The translations under genes were made by a program, and so were the position numbers. DNA of 15,862 nt from Euperipatoides rowelli (taxonomy: Eukaryota; Onychophora; Udeonychophora; Euonychophora; Peripatopsidae), in assembly GCA_003024985.2 (NCBI GenBank), contig PXIH01S0025753.1, one strand, 5' to 3'. Below, in pieces: positions 1 through 9,234 of the stretch. The notes under the pieces were generated by a model, which saw only the letters and a list, made by a program, of their open reading frames with translations, had not been told where the DNA came from and made no database searches. How positions within the stretch are numbered: the stretch's first letter is position 1; every line of letters starts with the position of its first letter.

Positions 1-1299
1 TAATTAGATTAGGACAAGGGACAACCTCGCTGGACTATGGTCTGTTGTTGTCTGACACATTTGTATTTGTATAAACAATAAATCTAATCAAGTGTATCCA
101 ATTTACCCACTTATACCTAGATTCCAGCACGCTTAAAAATTATTGGATGGTCATGGAATTAACACTAACACGTAAACAATATTTTACAAAAAAGGGTGGA
201 AAGGTGGACATTCCGGGAAATGTGTAAATCCTGGGAAACAGCAGGGCTATTTTATCGCCTAGACATGGTAGGCAAATGTGGCCTATATTAATACATAGGG
301 GCCCCATTTTTAGGCTGTATAATTTTACACTGTTTAACTTGGTTTTTTTTTTTCAAATAAAATTTTATTGTTGTGGTATTGTGTTAATTGCCTGCAAGAA
401 TTATACAAAGATTCAGTAAGAAATCTCCATAATTGAGTATGCGTTTGTTTTACGATAAATTCCAGAATTTCTGAAATTGTAACATTTACAAACCTGGAGA
501 GAAATCAAACTTTAAGAGAAAAATGTTTATACAAGTAGAGAATTTTACAAAATAAAATATTAAATACAAAATTTTAAGATAATCGATATTTAACTTATTT
601 TAAACAGAAATGTTTTTTAAACTCACATAGAAAAGAAAAACAGTGTTAATCTGTTTTAACCTTAGCATAAGAAAGAATTCAAATTGCTACTTAAATAATC
701 ATCTCTGAACATCTTAATGAAAGCTAATTATATATTTTCTTTAAATATAGTGAAGAGAAATTTTAAATTTGAATTATTAGAATTTCAGCCCAGCAGCCTA
801 ATAAATAATAAAAGATTTCTTGTACATAGAAAAATTGTTCTTTCTCTAGTTTCTATAAAAACAATGATTTTCTTCACCATGTCTGAATTTCTAGAGATAT
901 CAGGTTTGGATGAACCCCCTAGGGTTATCTTTCATTGTGAAGTCGTTTAGATGGTCAAAGATTGTTTACTATATTCTGTGATGCCCAGCTGGATATACTG
1001 GTGTCTTTTGTGGGGTAGATCATTCTGTTTATTTTTAGAAAAGGCTTTTGCTCTTTCAAGATTTTTTTTTTTAAAAGAAAGTTGATTATTTTTTTTTTTT
1101 TTGTAATCTTAAGTTGCTCTAATTTTTATTTAACTTTTGGTTACACCAATGATTTCTTTTTTACAATTTCTTTCATTATTTTTGACAAAAAAATGAAATT
1201 TTTTTAATTTTTTTTTTTAAAATTTCAAAAATATTTCTAAATGACCTAGCCCTTTTAGTACGCTATTTTTAATATAGATGAAAAAATTGCTGGAGCAAA
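1..1299. other. AT-rich non-coding sequence, presumed intron or upstream flank
   Basis: No recognisable exon. The first 330 bases are less AT-rich, with GGGAAA and GGGGCCCC patches that look like an old unclassified repeat. A short stretch at 267-289 recurs near 6118-6141. From about 1060 to 1230 there are long T runs. A 77-codon frame at 717-950 has no protein-like composition and is treated as chance. Confidence 0.6.
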
Positions 1300-1301
1300 T
1301 T

Positions 1302-1638
1302 ATTGTAATCAAGGATGTAATAGGGTCCTGGGTTCTTGTTTAACCCTATTACAAGGAGGTCCACAGAAAAAAATACAGGCGAGGACAAAAATAATTTTTG
1401 ATTAGCTTTTTTTTTCTTTTCTTGGTTGTGTTGAAGTTGACATTTTGATAACCATTAAAAAAATGCCATTGTAATAGCATTAATAATTATATAATAATTA
1501 ATCCACACTTCACACTTCTAATATGGATGGCCAAATTTATATTAAATACCTACAGTTTTGGTTGTATTATTTTTCCAGTAGGGAGGGGGCAACTGTACCC
1601 CTTGCTCCCCATCCCCTGTATATGCCCTTGATTGTAAT
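1302..1638. repeat. Possible old DNA-element remnant with short inverted ends
   Basis: ATTGTAATCAAGG at 1302-1314 is matched in inverted orientation by CCTTGATTGTAAT at 1626-1638 (11 of 13 bases). Inside the right end, the minus strand reads CAAGGGCATATACAGGGG followed by C-rich/G-rich sequence, a style common at the ends of invertebrate DNA transposons. An 11-bp hairpin lies just inside the left end. No target duplication was found, so the limits are tentative. Confidence 0.3.
1316..1353. repeat. 11-bp perfect hairpin
   Basis: TGTAATAGGGT at 1316-1326 pairs perfectly with ACCCTATTACA at 1343-1353 across a 16-base loop. It sits next to a possible transposon end and may be subterminal structure of that element. 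Confidence 0.5.
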
Positions 1639-1844
1639 GCTAGATTTGTCTAAATTTAAGAGTTATTAATGGCCAGTGGTGCAGTCCTATTTAAAAAAGT
1701 ACCAGGGCACTAAAACTAAAAATATCAGACAGGGTGGGGGTGCTGTCAGAATTTTTAATTTTGAAGAGGAGGCCAAACGGTTCTATTGTGGTGTAAGTAA
1801 AAATAAAACTTTACTTATTTTTAAAACAATTCCCATAATTCTTC

Positions 1845-1961
1845 TTATAAACTAACGTCATCTTCAGGCAAATCATCACCAATCTGAACATGACATGACT
1901 GTGTGTCAGTAGCAAAACAATGGTGCAACAACCAAGTCTTTAATGCTACTGTATTTATTAT
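1845..1961 (-). pseudogene. Short acidic open frame inside the hAT-like element, possible coding relic
   Basis: Reading the minus strand, a frame of about 38 codons runs open to a TAA at 1845-1847. It includes WLLHHCF and, near its end, QIGDDLPEDD, which has a protein-like, non-AT-biased composition unusual for this window. After the stop the frame resumes briefly with EELWELF. It could be the decayed C-terminal end of a transposase, cut at its upstream side by the neighbouring repeat insertion. I do not recognise the family. Chance remains quite possible at this length. Confidence 0.2.
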
Positions 1962-1976
1962 TAATTAGTAGCTTTC

Positions 1977-2640
1977 ATACCCGGCGTTGCCCGGGTGTCC
2001 ATTGCCTGGTTATCCCCCCCCCCTACCTTGCCCCAAAAACTCCAAAACTTTATTTCTATTGTCTACACTGTGGAACCTACCCCCATGCCAAATATCAAGT
2101 CTGTGCCATGTTAGGAATTATGCTAAACAATTCTGGGTCATTTACTTCCCCCCCAAAAAAAAAAGTCCATAAGTCTATTTTTATTGTCTACACTATGAAA
2201 CCTACCCACATGCCAAATTTCAAATTTCTGCTATGTTGGGAAGTATGCTAAACAGTTCTGGGTCATTTGGCCCCACCCCCAACCCCAAAAAAAACTCCCA
2301 AACTCGATTTTTATTGTCTACACTATGAAACCTACCCACATGCCAAATTTCAAATTTCTGCTATGTTGGGAAGTATGCTAAACAGTTCTGGGTCATTTGN
2401 CCCCACCCCCACCCCCCAAAAAAATCCAAAACTCGATTTTCATTGTTGACACTATGAAACCTACCCACATGCCAAATTTCAAATTTCTGCTATGTTGGGA
2501 AGTATGCTAAACAGTTCTGGGTCATTTGCCCCCACCCCCCCCCCCCAAAAAAATCCAAAACTCGATTTTCATTGTTGACACAATGAAACCTACCCTCATT
2601 CCAAATTTCAAGTTTGTGCTATTGTGGAATGATCACAAAC
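1977..2640 (+). repeat. Tandem array of 125-130 bp units with CCGG-hairpin head
   Basis: About 4.6 copies of a unit containing ATGCCAAATTTCAAATTT, TTCTGGGTCATTT and a C-run followed by an A-run. The motif GTCTA/GTTGA recurs at 2061, 2186, 2316, 2445 and 2574, spacing 125, 130, 129 and 129. The array is preceded by ACCCGGCGTTGCCCGGGT (starting 1979), a hairpin with a 6-bp stem. It ends in TGATCACAAACAAATAAAC. This order of hairpin head, 'atgccaaatttcaag' body and ACAAAC-rich tail resembles a dispersed repeat type seen in many invertebrate genomes. Exact classification needs a library. C/A homopolymer lengths vary between units, and an N at 2400 falls in one of them. Confidence 0.8.
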
Positions 2641-2805
2641 AAATAAACTTGTAACAAACAAGACTTTTTTTTTTTAACCTTTAAAATATTAAAACTGACT
2701 TTAATGCATTTTTTTTTAAAGTACCAGGGCGCGCCCTGTCTTAAATAAAAAGTAACAGGGCACTGCCCTGGTCCACCCTGGCCCCACTGCACTACTGTTA
2801 ATGGT

Positions 2806-3697
2806 CTCATAATAATAATTGTACAATTTAAGAGATGCTAAATAAAAATCTTAATATTTATCTTGTCATTGGTTTATGATGGAAATGTTTGATAGATTAC
2901 ACTTGGGTTTTTCTTCTTCTTTTGGAATGTACAAAAATTAATAATAAATATGATTAAACTAACAAAGATATGGACACACGTTTCAACTAGCTGTGAGTTA
3001 AATAATTGTAGGCCTATAGTTTAGTTATTTTGCATTTTAGGTATCGTAACCCAAATTTTCAACATTGGTTAGAGGAAAATTTATGTGTTGTTAAAGTGGA
3101 ATAATTTTGTGAATATTATAAAAAAATTTCTTTTCCTGTGCTCAATATGATTTATCTGTAATTGGTGCATTGTGTGTTTGGTGGGGGTGGACTTTCCATT
3201 AGTGCACCTGGCTAAAGTATTGGAAACCTACTGTATGCACCTACAGGTAATAAATGAGATTTAATGTTAACTGCTCTCTATCTTAACCTGTAACCAAGGA
3301 GGTGAAATTTTTGTAGCATAATCAAGGAGATGGGATAGTGTATCACCCCAGTCTATATTTCTTATCCTTGGGCTATTAATGAGGATGAGAAATAAAATCC
3401 TGAATTATATTTGATCTAAAACATAATATCCCTAAAGAATGAGAGAAATTTTATTAGAATTTTTAAGAAATATTTTAATGGGAACCATAAGAAAACAATA
3501 GTCAAAATGTGATTTTTCATTTTTTGAATGTATAATCAATTGTTAATACCATAGCATAATTAGTACAATATTTTAAGATATTGATTTTTACATATCACTC
3601 GTTAAGTTGTGCACAATTTTGGAAGAGATTTGAAATATTAACAGTTTTAGCAGACCTTTATTTTAGGCATTTCCTCGCCCATAGTCCTAATGCTAAA
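2806..3697. other. Non-coding intronic sequence without recognised features
   Basis: AT-rich, no convincing exon. A patch at about 3175-3250 is more GC-rich, with GGTGCA/TGCACC inverted words, and may be an old repeat fragment. Confidence 0.5.
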
Positions 3698-4063
3698 TCA
3701 GGGTATACATTTATCATTCTCATCACCACTAAAATCACTTTCTCCAGCCTCAATAATACTTCTAATCCATTCATCAAATCCTGGGTGACAGGACTGAAAA
3801 CTCTGTCTTAAATAAGCCATAAAAAAAGATTTTACAAATAAGACGCATGTTCGTGGACGTGAGGTGTTAGAACAACCCAATGCAAAAAAAAGAACAGGTT
3901 CTTTGCAATATAATAACCAGAGATACCATCTTTTGTGGTCCCTAACTTTTAATAAATAACCCGTAACCGAGGAAAGTACAAATAGTATAAATAAAAGACT
4001 AGTGCTTAGAGTGATATAGAACATTGAGCTCGGGATGTTAATTGAAAAAAAGTAAATGTACAA
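3698..4063 (-). pseudogene. 121-codon open frame of unknown origin, weak candidate
   Basis: The longest uninterrupted frame in the window. The first 80 residues are hydrophobic and aromatic and look like translated AT-rich DNA. The last 40 are more protein-like: CHPGFDEWIRSIIEAG is followed by an acidic stretch containing ESDFSGDEND. Acidic Ser/Asp stretches of this kind occur at the N-termini of some transposon-encoded proteins, which makes a decayed coding fragment possible. No start context, splice sites or domain can be confirmed and the family is unknown. A frame of this length can arise by chance in a window of this size. Confidence 0.2.
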
Positions 4064-4547
4064 TTTATTCAGCGCCCGTGGAGAGTTTCAATTAACAGGC
4101 AATGTTGCAGCCAATTGGAACAAGTTTAGATAAAAATATTTATTACTTTTTTTTATGCAACCGGAGAAAGATAGAATGGAGTAAAATTTAACAAGGATAA
4201 ATACCATTTAGCATTCCACAGATAAAATACGCAGTGACAGGTCTTATTAAACCTTTGTAGCACCCTAGGCAAAAATATAGGGGCCTCCTTGTAATATATA
4301 CGGGGGTAAGGGGGTTACACCATGAAAATTTTTTTAATTTTACAGAAATTTTGTTTATTTTAATTGTAAAATTCCTTCTCTGACTGCAGCTATTTCAACT
4401 ATAGGATTCTTATTAATCAATGTGATATTGTGAGTGGTAAAACATTATATAAATTCAAACTTTGGTTATTTAAAATATTTGTTTTAGCATTATTGTGACA
4501 TACAATATGGTATATGGGAAAAATATTTTAATTTATGCTTAAGCAGA
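4064..4547. other. Non-coding sequence with a repeat-like patch
   Basis: A segment at about 4255-4320 (TAGCACCCTAGGCAAAA then ATAGGGGCC and G-rich words) has the look of an old transposon fragment and shares ATAGGGGCC with position 295-303. Otherwise plain AT-rich sequence. Confidence 0.35.
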
Positions 4548-4637
4548 TTAACCTTCGAGCGGGTGCGTACAAATTTTTAACATGAGCGGTCGCGTGTCGT
4601 AATTTATACATAGGATTCATAGAATCCTATGTATAAA
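4548..4637. mobile_element. TTAA-flanked CpG-rich transposon end with perfect hairpin
   Basis: Begins TTAACCTTCGAGCGGGTGCG and is followed 28 bases later by a related copy, TTAACATGAGCGGTCGCG. The CpG density is far above the surrounding DNA. Next comes a perfect 16-bp inverted repeat, 4603-4618 with 4622-4637 and a 3-base loop, reading outward from ATAGGATTC. A TTAA start with repeated subterminal GAGCGG boxes suggests a piggyBac-like end, where transposase binds subterminal repeats. A matching opposite end is not clear; the closest is AAAGGGTTAA ending at 5993, which shares only the outermost bases. Confidence 0.4.
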
Positions 4638-4689
4638 AGTTTCTAAATACTGGTATGTGTAATAATGAAATGATTACACATATTCATGT

Positions 4690-4978
4690 TCTATCTTTTA
4701 TCAGGCATTTTAATATATAAAGAAAAAAAAAATTCCAACAAACAGATTTTTTTTTTTTGATTATTTTTCTAAATGTCACATTTATTACGCTTGTATTTGT
4801 AGCCTTCTGTAGGTTTGTCCAGATAATACATTATTTTAAATATTTCAAAATCTGTAACAGATAGAAAAAAACTTAAATAGTATTTTTTGTTCTATTTTTT
4901 GTCAGAAATTTTAATATATAAAGAAAAGAAAATTCCAACAAACAGATTTTTTTTTTTATGATTTTATTTCTAAAAGTC
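4690..4978. repeat. Direct duplication of about 90 bp at 200-bp spacing
   Basis: 4690-4777 and 4890-4978 are near copies. Both contain TTTTAATATATAAAGAAAA, then AATTCCAACAAACAGATTTT starting at 4731 and again at exactly 4931, then a T run, GATT and TTTCTAAA. The two copies differ mainly in homopolymer lengths. They probably represent a 200-bp unit duplicated once, just downstream of the TTAA-flanked end. Confidence 0.75.
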
Positions 4979-5179
4979 GGCTGTAAAAAAAAAGAAAAGA
5001 AAAAGACATTTTATCTTACATCTTTCTTTACTGTTTCTCTGTCATTGGAGATAGAATTTTTTGCTTTTGATTTTTGAAATTTGCAATAAATTCTAATTTT
5101 AAAAATATATAATAAGTTTATTCCTAAGTGTTTTATAATATTTGTATTACGCTACCTGAAATTCAATATTATAACATCC

Positions 5180-5295
5180 ATCTGGTTCCTATCACTGATG
5201 ATCTGATTATTTCTGGTTTCTATCATTGATGATATTATTAATCAGATTTTATCTGGTTCCTATCATTGGTATTATTGTCTGATTATTTCTGGACT
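5180..5295. repeat. Degenerate 31-40 bp tandem repeat
   Basis: Three to four copies of a unit built on TCTGGTTCCTATCATTGATG, beginning near 5180, 5211 and 5250, with a final partial TCTGGACTCTGGTTC. Unit lengths vary through small indels. Confidence 0.6.
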
Positions 5296-5596
5296 CTGGT
5301 TCAGAAAGACGATTCTTTTGTATGCCAACTAAAATGTTCTTTTCAACAGTTCAATGCAAATTGATGAATCTAATGATAGATTGATCAACGAAGCAAATAC
5401 TTGTGGATAAAATTTGGCAATCAAAGTCAACATTGCACAAGAAACTATCTACAGTATGTGTCTTAAGAATTTAAGACAAGGAATGAGAATGATTATTCCG
5501 TCAAAAGAAGTTATTTTGATTTGGTGGTTGTAATTTCCCTAAAAAATTTTATTAGAAATAAACAGCCAGCAGACTTTTATATGATAATCTTAAGGT

Positions 5597-5622
5597 TGTG
5601 TGAGTGTGTGTGTGTGTGTGTG
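5597..5622. repeat. TG dinucleotide microsatellite
   Basis: A nearly pure TG run with a single A interruption, ending in GCATG. Confidence 0.9.
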
Positions 5623-6547
5623 CATGTTAGTTGAGGAAGTTGAGTCTGTCTCTTAAATAGCCAAAGATTCTAAGAGACTTTATAGAAATTAAATCCCTGA
5701 TTATAAAAGTAAGTTTAAAATAATTGCAATTACCGGTACTAGAATTTTCAACTATTTGCAAATATATGTTATGAACTTATGAGTAATTTTAAGGTATTGT
5801 TGTTATTTAAAAAGTAACGAGTCATTTGAAACACATTATTTTTTATTAATTCTAAACATAAACACTGATTTTTATGATGAAAGGACTATTATCTCTTCTC
5901 TGGTCAGTTACTAGGTTGTACTGGAATTTACAGTATATCAATATGAACACTGAATGCTATTTGATTAAAAAAATGTAACTTACAAAGGGTTAAATATTGA
6001 TCATTTCGTGTTTCAAAATATTTGACTTGTTCTGTGATTCTTATAAAATGTTCTAGTTAATTAAATATATAAAACTGAAATCATCATTGTTACTAGGAGA
6101 AAATAACTGTGCCAGTGGGTAGGGGAAATGTGGCCTATGTTCTAAAACAATAATTATGCATAAAATAGCTTTTTTTTTTCCTTCGTATATTTATCATTTT
6201 TACTTTTATAAAAATAAGAAATTTGATATTTATCATCTCATAGTTAACTTTCCTTTTATTGCCTGTGAGATGAAAGATTTCTATTTCTCCTTGGAGAGCA
6301 ATGAAGGATAAATTGTTTTCATTTTGATGTCAATATTCTTTTGTTGCGATGCCATTTTAAGATGTTTTTCTACATTTATCTAGTGCTGCTGTTAGCCTTC
6401 AAAATTTGAAAATGTTTTTTAGTTTATTTTTTAAAGAGTTTTTTTTTTATTAAATCTGCTATACTGTATATTATTTCTCTGTTTTTATTTTTTGCCACTA
6501 GGAGGTCTCGTTCTTAGTTTCTGTTTTTTTATTCTTTCTATTTTTAG
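5623..6547. other. 3' part of the intron before exon A
   Basis: AT-rich with no exon recognised. The last 100 bases become strongly T-rich and form the polypyrimidine tract of the exon A acceptor. A short stretch at 6118-6141 repeats the one at 267-289. Confidence 0.6.
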
Positions 6548-6631
6548 GCTCATGTGGTTGCTGCGTTTGAACAGAGCTTAGCCAATATGACCAGCCGCCT
6601 TCAAGCCCTAACTGCTACGGCAGAACAGAAA
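6548..6631 (+). CDS. NAV: Neuron navigator (NAV/UNC-53 family) coiled-coil exon A
   Basis: Internal coding exon of exactly 28 codons, phase 0 at both ends. It follows a long pyrimidine tract ending in TTTTTAG and is followed by a strong donor, AAA|GTAAGT. The peptide contains FEQSLANMTSRLQ and LTATAEQK, which I recognise as the central coiled-coil segment of neuron navigators. Hydrophobic residues fall at exon positions V4, F7, L11, M14, L18, L21 and A25, a clean 3-4 heptad rhythm that continues into exon B. NAV proteins are large cytoskeletal regulators with a C-terminal AAA+ ATPase. They associate with microtubules and actin and guide axon and cell migration (UNC-53 in worm, sickie in fly). 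Only a small internal part of the protein is present here; the N-terminal region and the AAA+ domain lie outside. Family assignment is from memory of the motif, not a search. The species-specific paralog cannot be named. Confidence 0.85.
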
Positions 6632-7619
6632 GTAAGTTATGGCTTTATTTTTCTTTGACTGTTTTTTTTTTTTTTTTTTAATTGATTTTACAAACATTTC
6701 AACTCATTAAATAAATGAGATAAAAGCACAACTCATTAATTTTTTTCTGAATAATTTAAATATTTTCCCTTTTAAAATAATTTTTATTATTGGTAATCAA
6801 TTCTTCCTTCTTTACATGAAATAATGCATGAAGTTTTTTAATAATGCAAGATGACGTCATTTATCATCTTGGACTTGGGAATTTTAATGAGATTCAGGAC
6901 TGAAACCGAGTTTGAATTGCTTGAAGCATCACAAGATAAATCTTAGCATTTCCATTAATTCTACTGTAAATCATTTACAATTGAATTAATTTATTCAATT
7001 TTTTTTTTAATTTTTTAATTTGAAGCTTATTTCATCTTTATTCATTATTTTGTGAACGTCATTTAGGATGTCCTATCAAATATTCATAGCTACTGAAAAA
7101 TTTTAACTTTTTCTTTCTATCTGATAAATTTTTGATATCTTATTAATAATTGAACAATGCTGAATTCTATTATTTTGGACTAGTTAAAAATTATATTTTA
7201 ATATTGATATAACATTCCATTTAACCCTTTCGGCCCTGTTTTTTTTTCTCTCAGTAAAAATTTATTTATTTAATTTACTTTATAAGGCTTCTTAAACCTG
7301 TAAAAATTAATCAAACCAAAATTTTTAGTAGATTCAATCTGGCCCTCATTGAAAATAATAACTATTATTGGTAGTCAGAATTTTTTTAAATTTAGATTTA
7401 TAATAAGAAAAAAAAAAAAAAAACTCTTTGTAATCGAGATATTCATTCAGAGGACCANTTTTATTAAATATCAGTAAGATTGGAATTGTTTGAAACAATT
7501 TCGAACAGCAAGAAAACAATGGAAAACATTGCATTTTAATATAGTATTTGTGTCTTTAGTCCTTTGTTTATAAAATTTTATTCTTTATTTCAAGTTTTGT
7601 AATATATTTATAATAATTT
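6632..7619 (+). other. 5' part of the 2603-bp intron between exons A and B
   Basis: Starts at the GTAAGT donor and is followed by T-rich, AT-rich DNA without recognised genes. TTAACCCTTTCGGCC at 7224-7238 looks like an isolated piggyBac-type start but has no partner. An N lies near 7458. Confidence 0.7.
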
Positions 7620-8745
7620 TAGTTCTGGGAAAAAGGATTGACCAAACAAACAATAGTAATGTTGAGTATATTTGAAATTCAATATAAATAAATATATTGT
7701 AGCATAAATGTTGTGTATAAACCAAGAAAGAATGTACTAAGCTAGCGTAGTAGTAACATTTTAATACACCAAGATCTTTCTTTCTTAATTGAAATCTACA
7801 GGGTGGCAGGTAATCTAAAAATTGACACAAAATTTTTAAAATAGAATTATTACAAAATGAGGTATGATTAACAATGAAATATCGTTAAATTAAAAAATAT
7901 CCAAGTATTTGTCTTACAGCAAATCCAAAATTAAAACATAAAATAGGATGAAGTAATAAAACGGAAAAAACTTGGTATAAAATAACAGTTAAATAGTTTA
8001 AAAAAATTATATTTATTTTAAACATTTTCTATTTTAAAAAAATAGAATTTTTTTTTTAACTTTTCAACAATAGACCCATTAAATCATTTTCATTGTGCAT
8101 GCCCAAAGACAGTATACATAGGCACTAGCAAACATCATGTGCATGCATGAACATTTAGCATGTGACCCTAATTCTGTAATTCATTTGCATATAATTAAAA
8201 CATCCCATGATGTATCATATGCAAATTTCACTGTGCTAGCACAAGTTCATAATAATAAAAAGAGATACATAGCAGAGAGCTTGTTCATTTCTCACTTTCA
8301 GCCTTCACTGAATATCTCTACATCCACATGATTAATTTTATTTTAATAATAATTTTTTAATGTTATTTTATACTATCCGTTTTATTAGTTCATCTTATTT
8401 TGTTTTAATTTTGAATTTGCTGTACTTCAAATCTGGTAAGACAAATACTTGGATGTTTATATTTTTTAATTTAACGTTATTTCATTGTTTTAATCATACC
8501 TCATTTTTTAAAAATTCTATTTTAAAATTTTTGTGTCAATTTTTAGATTACCTGCCACCCTGTAGAGTTCCATTAAGAATGAAAGATCTTGGTGTATTAA
8601 AATGTTGTTACTACTACGCTAGCTTAGTGCATCATTTCATGGTTTTTACACAACATTTATGTTACAATATATTTATTTATATTGAATTTCAAATATACCG
8701 TACTCAACGTTAATTTATTTGTTTGGTCAACCCTTGTTCCCATCA
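7620..8745. repeat. Long intronic inverted repeat, arms about 370-385 bp
   Basis: The left arm (about 7620-7988) and right arm (about 8361-8745) are inverted copies, roughly 85-90 percent identical by eye over most of their length. Shared landmarks in opposite orientation include TACCTGCCACCCTGTAGA, AAGATCTTGGTGTATTAAAA, ACTACTACGCTAGCTTAGT and GACAAATACTTGGAT. The spacer is about 370 bp. The inner ends match down to TCCGTTTTATTA and TGTTATTTTATAC, and the outer ends stop near GGTTGACCAAACAAA. Either two copies of a repeat inserted head to head or a foldback-type element. As part of a NAV intron it would form a long double-stranded stem in the transcript. Open frames in the two arms look alike only because the DNA is duplicated. 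Confidence 0.9.
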
Positions 8746-9234
8746 AAAGAGTTTACAGTAACGAGAAACGAAGCTAACTTAAACCTTCACAATTTTATTT
8801 CTATTATTATTTAATTAATCTCTTGAATGCCTCTCATCCAAGGCTAGGTTAAGATTTTAAGTGCCGTACATAAGTTTATATATTGCCTTCTCTAGCTCCA
8901 TCTATTTTCTGATTATTAAAAAAATGGGGATAGAATAAACACAGTAAACCTCCTTTAAATTGGTAATTTGGTACCTTCTAGAGGAAAATTTGCAGTTTCC
9001 TTTTTATTTGCCAGATTAAATGTATTTACTTCCACCAAATCATCCTATTTTAAAATCAGGGCATTGACTCTCTTGAAAACAAACATCATGGGCAGTTAAG
9101 TAAGCCTTAACCCAGTTCTGTTACCTTTTTAAAATAAGGCCAGGAATTAATACATTTTATAGATTCATTTTTCATAAATTTAACATTTTTGTCACGATCG
9201 TTATATGTTCTATTTCTTTTTTTTTTTCCTTTAG
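8746..9234 (+). other. 3' part of the intron before exon B
   Basis: Ordinary AT-rich intron that ends in a T-rich tract and TTTAG acceptor. No other feature seen. Confidence 0.7.

Larger units (their letters stand above)
1666..2805. mobile_element. hAT-like non-autonomous DNA transposon with target duplication
   Basis: The element spans 1674-2797. It starts CAGTGGTGCAGT and ends with the inverse of CAGTAGTGCAGT, an 11-of-12 match. It is flanked by TTAATGGC (1666-1673) and TTAATGGT (2798-2805), a 7-of-8 target duplication. CAG termini and 8-bp duplications are classic hAT features. Subterminal GTACCAGGGC motifs occur near both ends: one near the left and two at the right, where CAGGGCGCGCCCTG is a perfect 14-bp palindrome and CAGGGCACTGCCCTG a near one. 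No intact transposase is present; the interior holds a short minus-strand open frame and a tandem array. Superfamily assignment rests on termini and duplication length only. Confidence 0.65.

Noticed and set aside
717-950. 77-codon plus-strand open frame
   Set aside because: Composition follows the local AT bias, no recognisable motif, no splice-site support and no link to the navigator frame.
1943-2449. Several Pro/Cys-rich frames over the 125-130 bp array
   Set aside because: Explained by translation of the C-runs and repeated unit; frames shift between units.
3202-3246. Possible small exon between an AG and CAG|GTAATA
   Set aside because: The translation is not navigator-like, the acceptor lacks a pyrimidine tract, and the region has inverted GGTGCA words suggestive of a repeat.
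3779-3809. Stretch resembling the human Alu tail (inverse of GACAGAGT...CTGTCACCCAGG)
   Set aside because: Alu is restricted to primates, the match covers under 30 bases, and nothing else of Alu is present. Treated as coincidence.
4548-5993. A complete 1.4 kb piggyBac-like element from TTAACCTTCG to AAAGGGTTAA
   Set aside because: Only the outermost bases of the two ends match, the right end lacks the GAGCGG boxes, and no transposase frame lies between. The left end alone is reported.
7223-7240. TTAACCCTTTCGGCC as the start of another piggyBac-like element
   Set aside because: No inverted partner end followed by TTAA was found downstream; a single short word is not enough.
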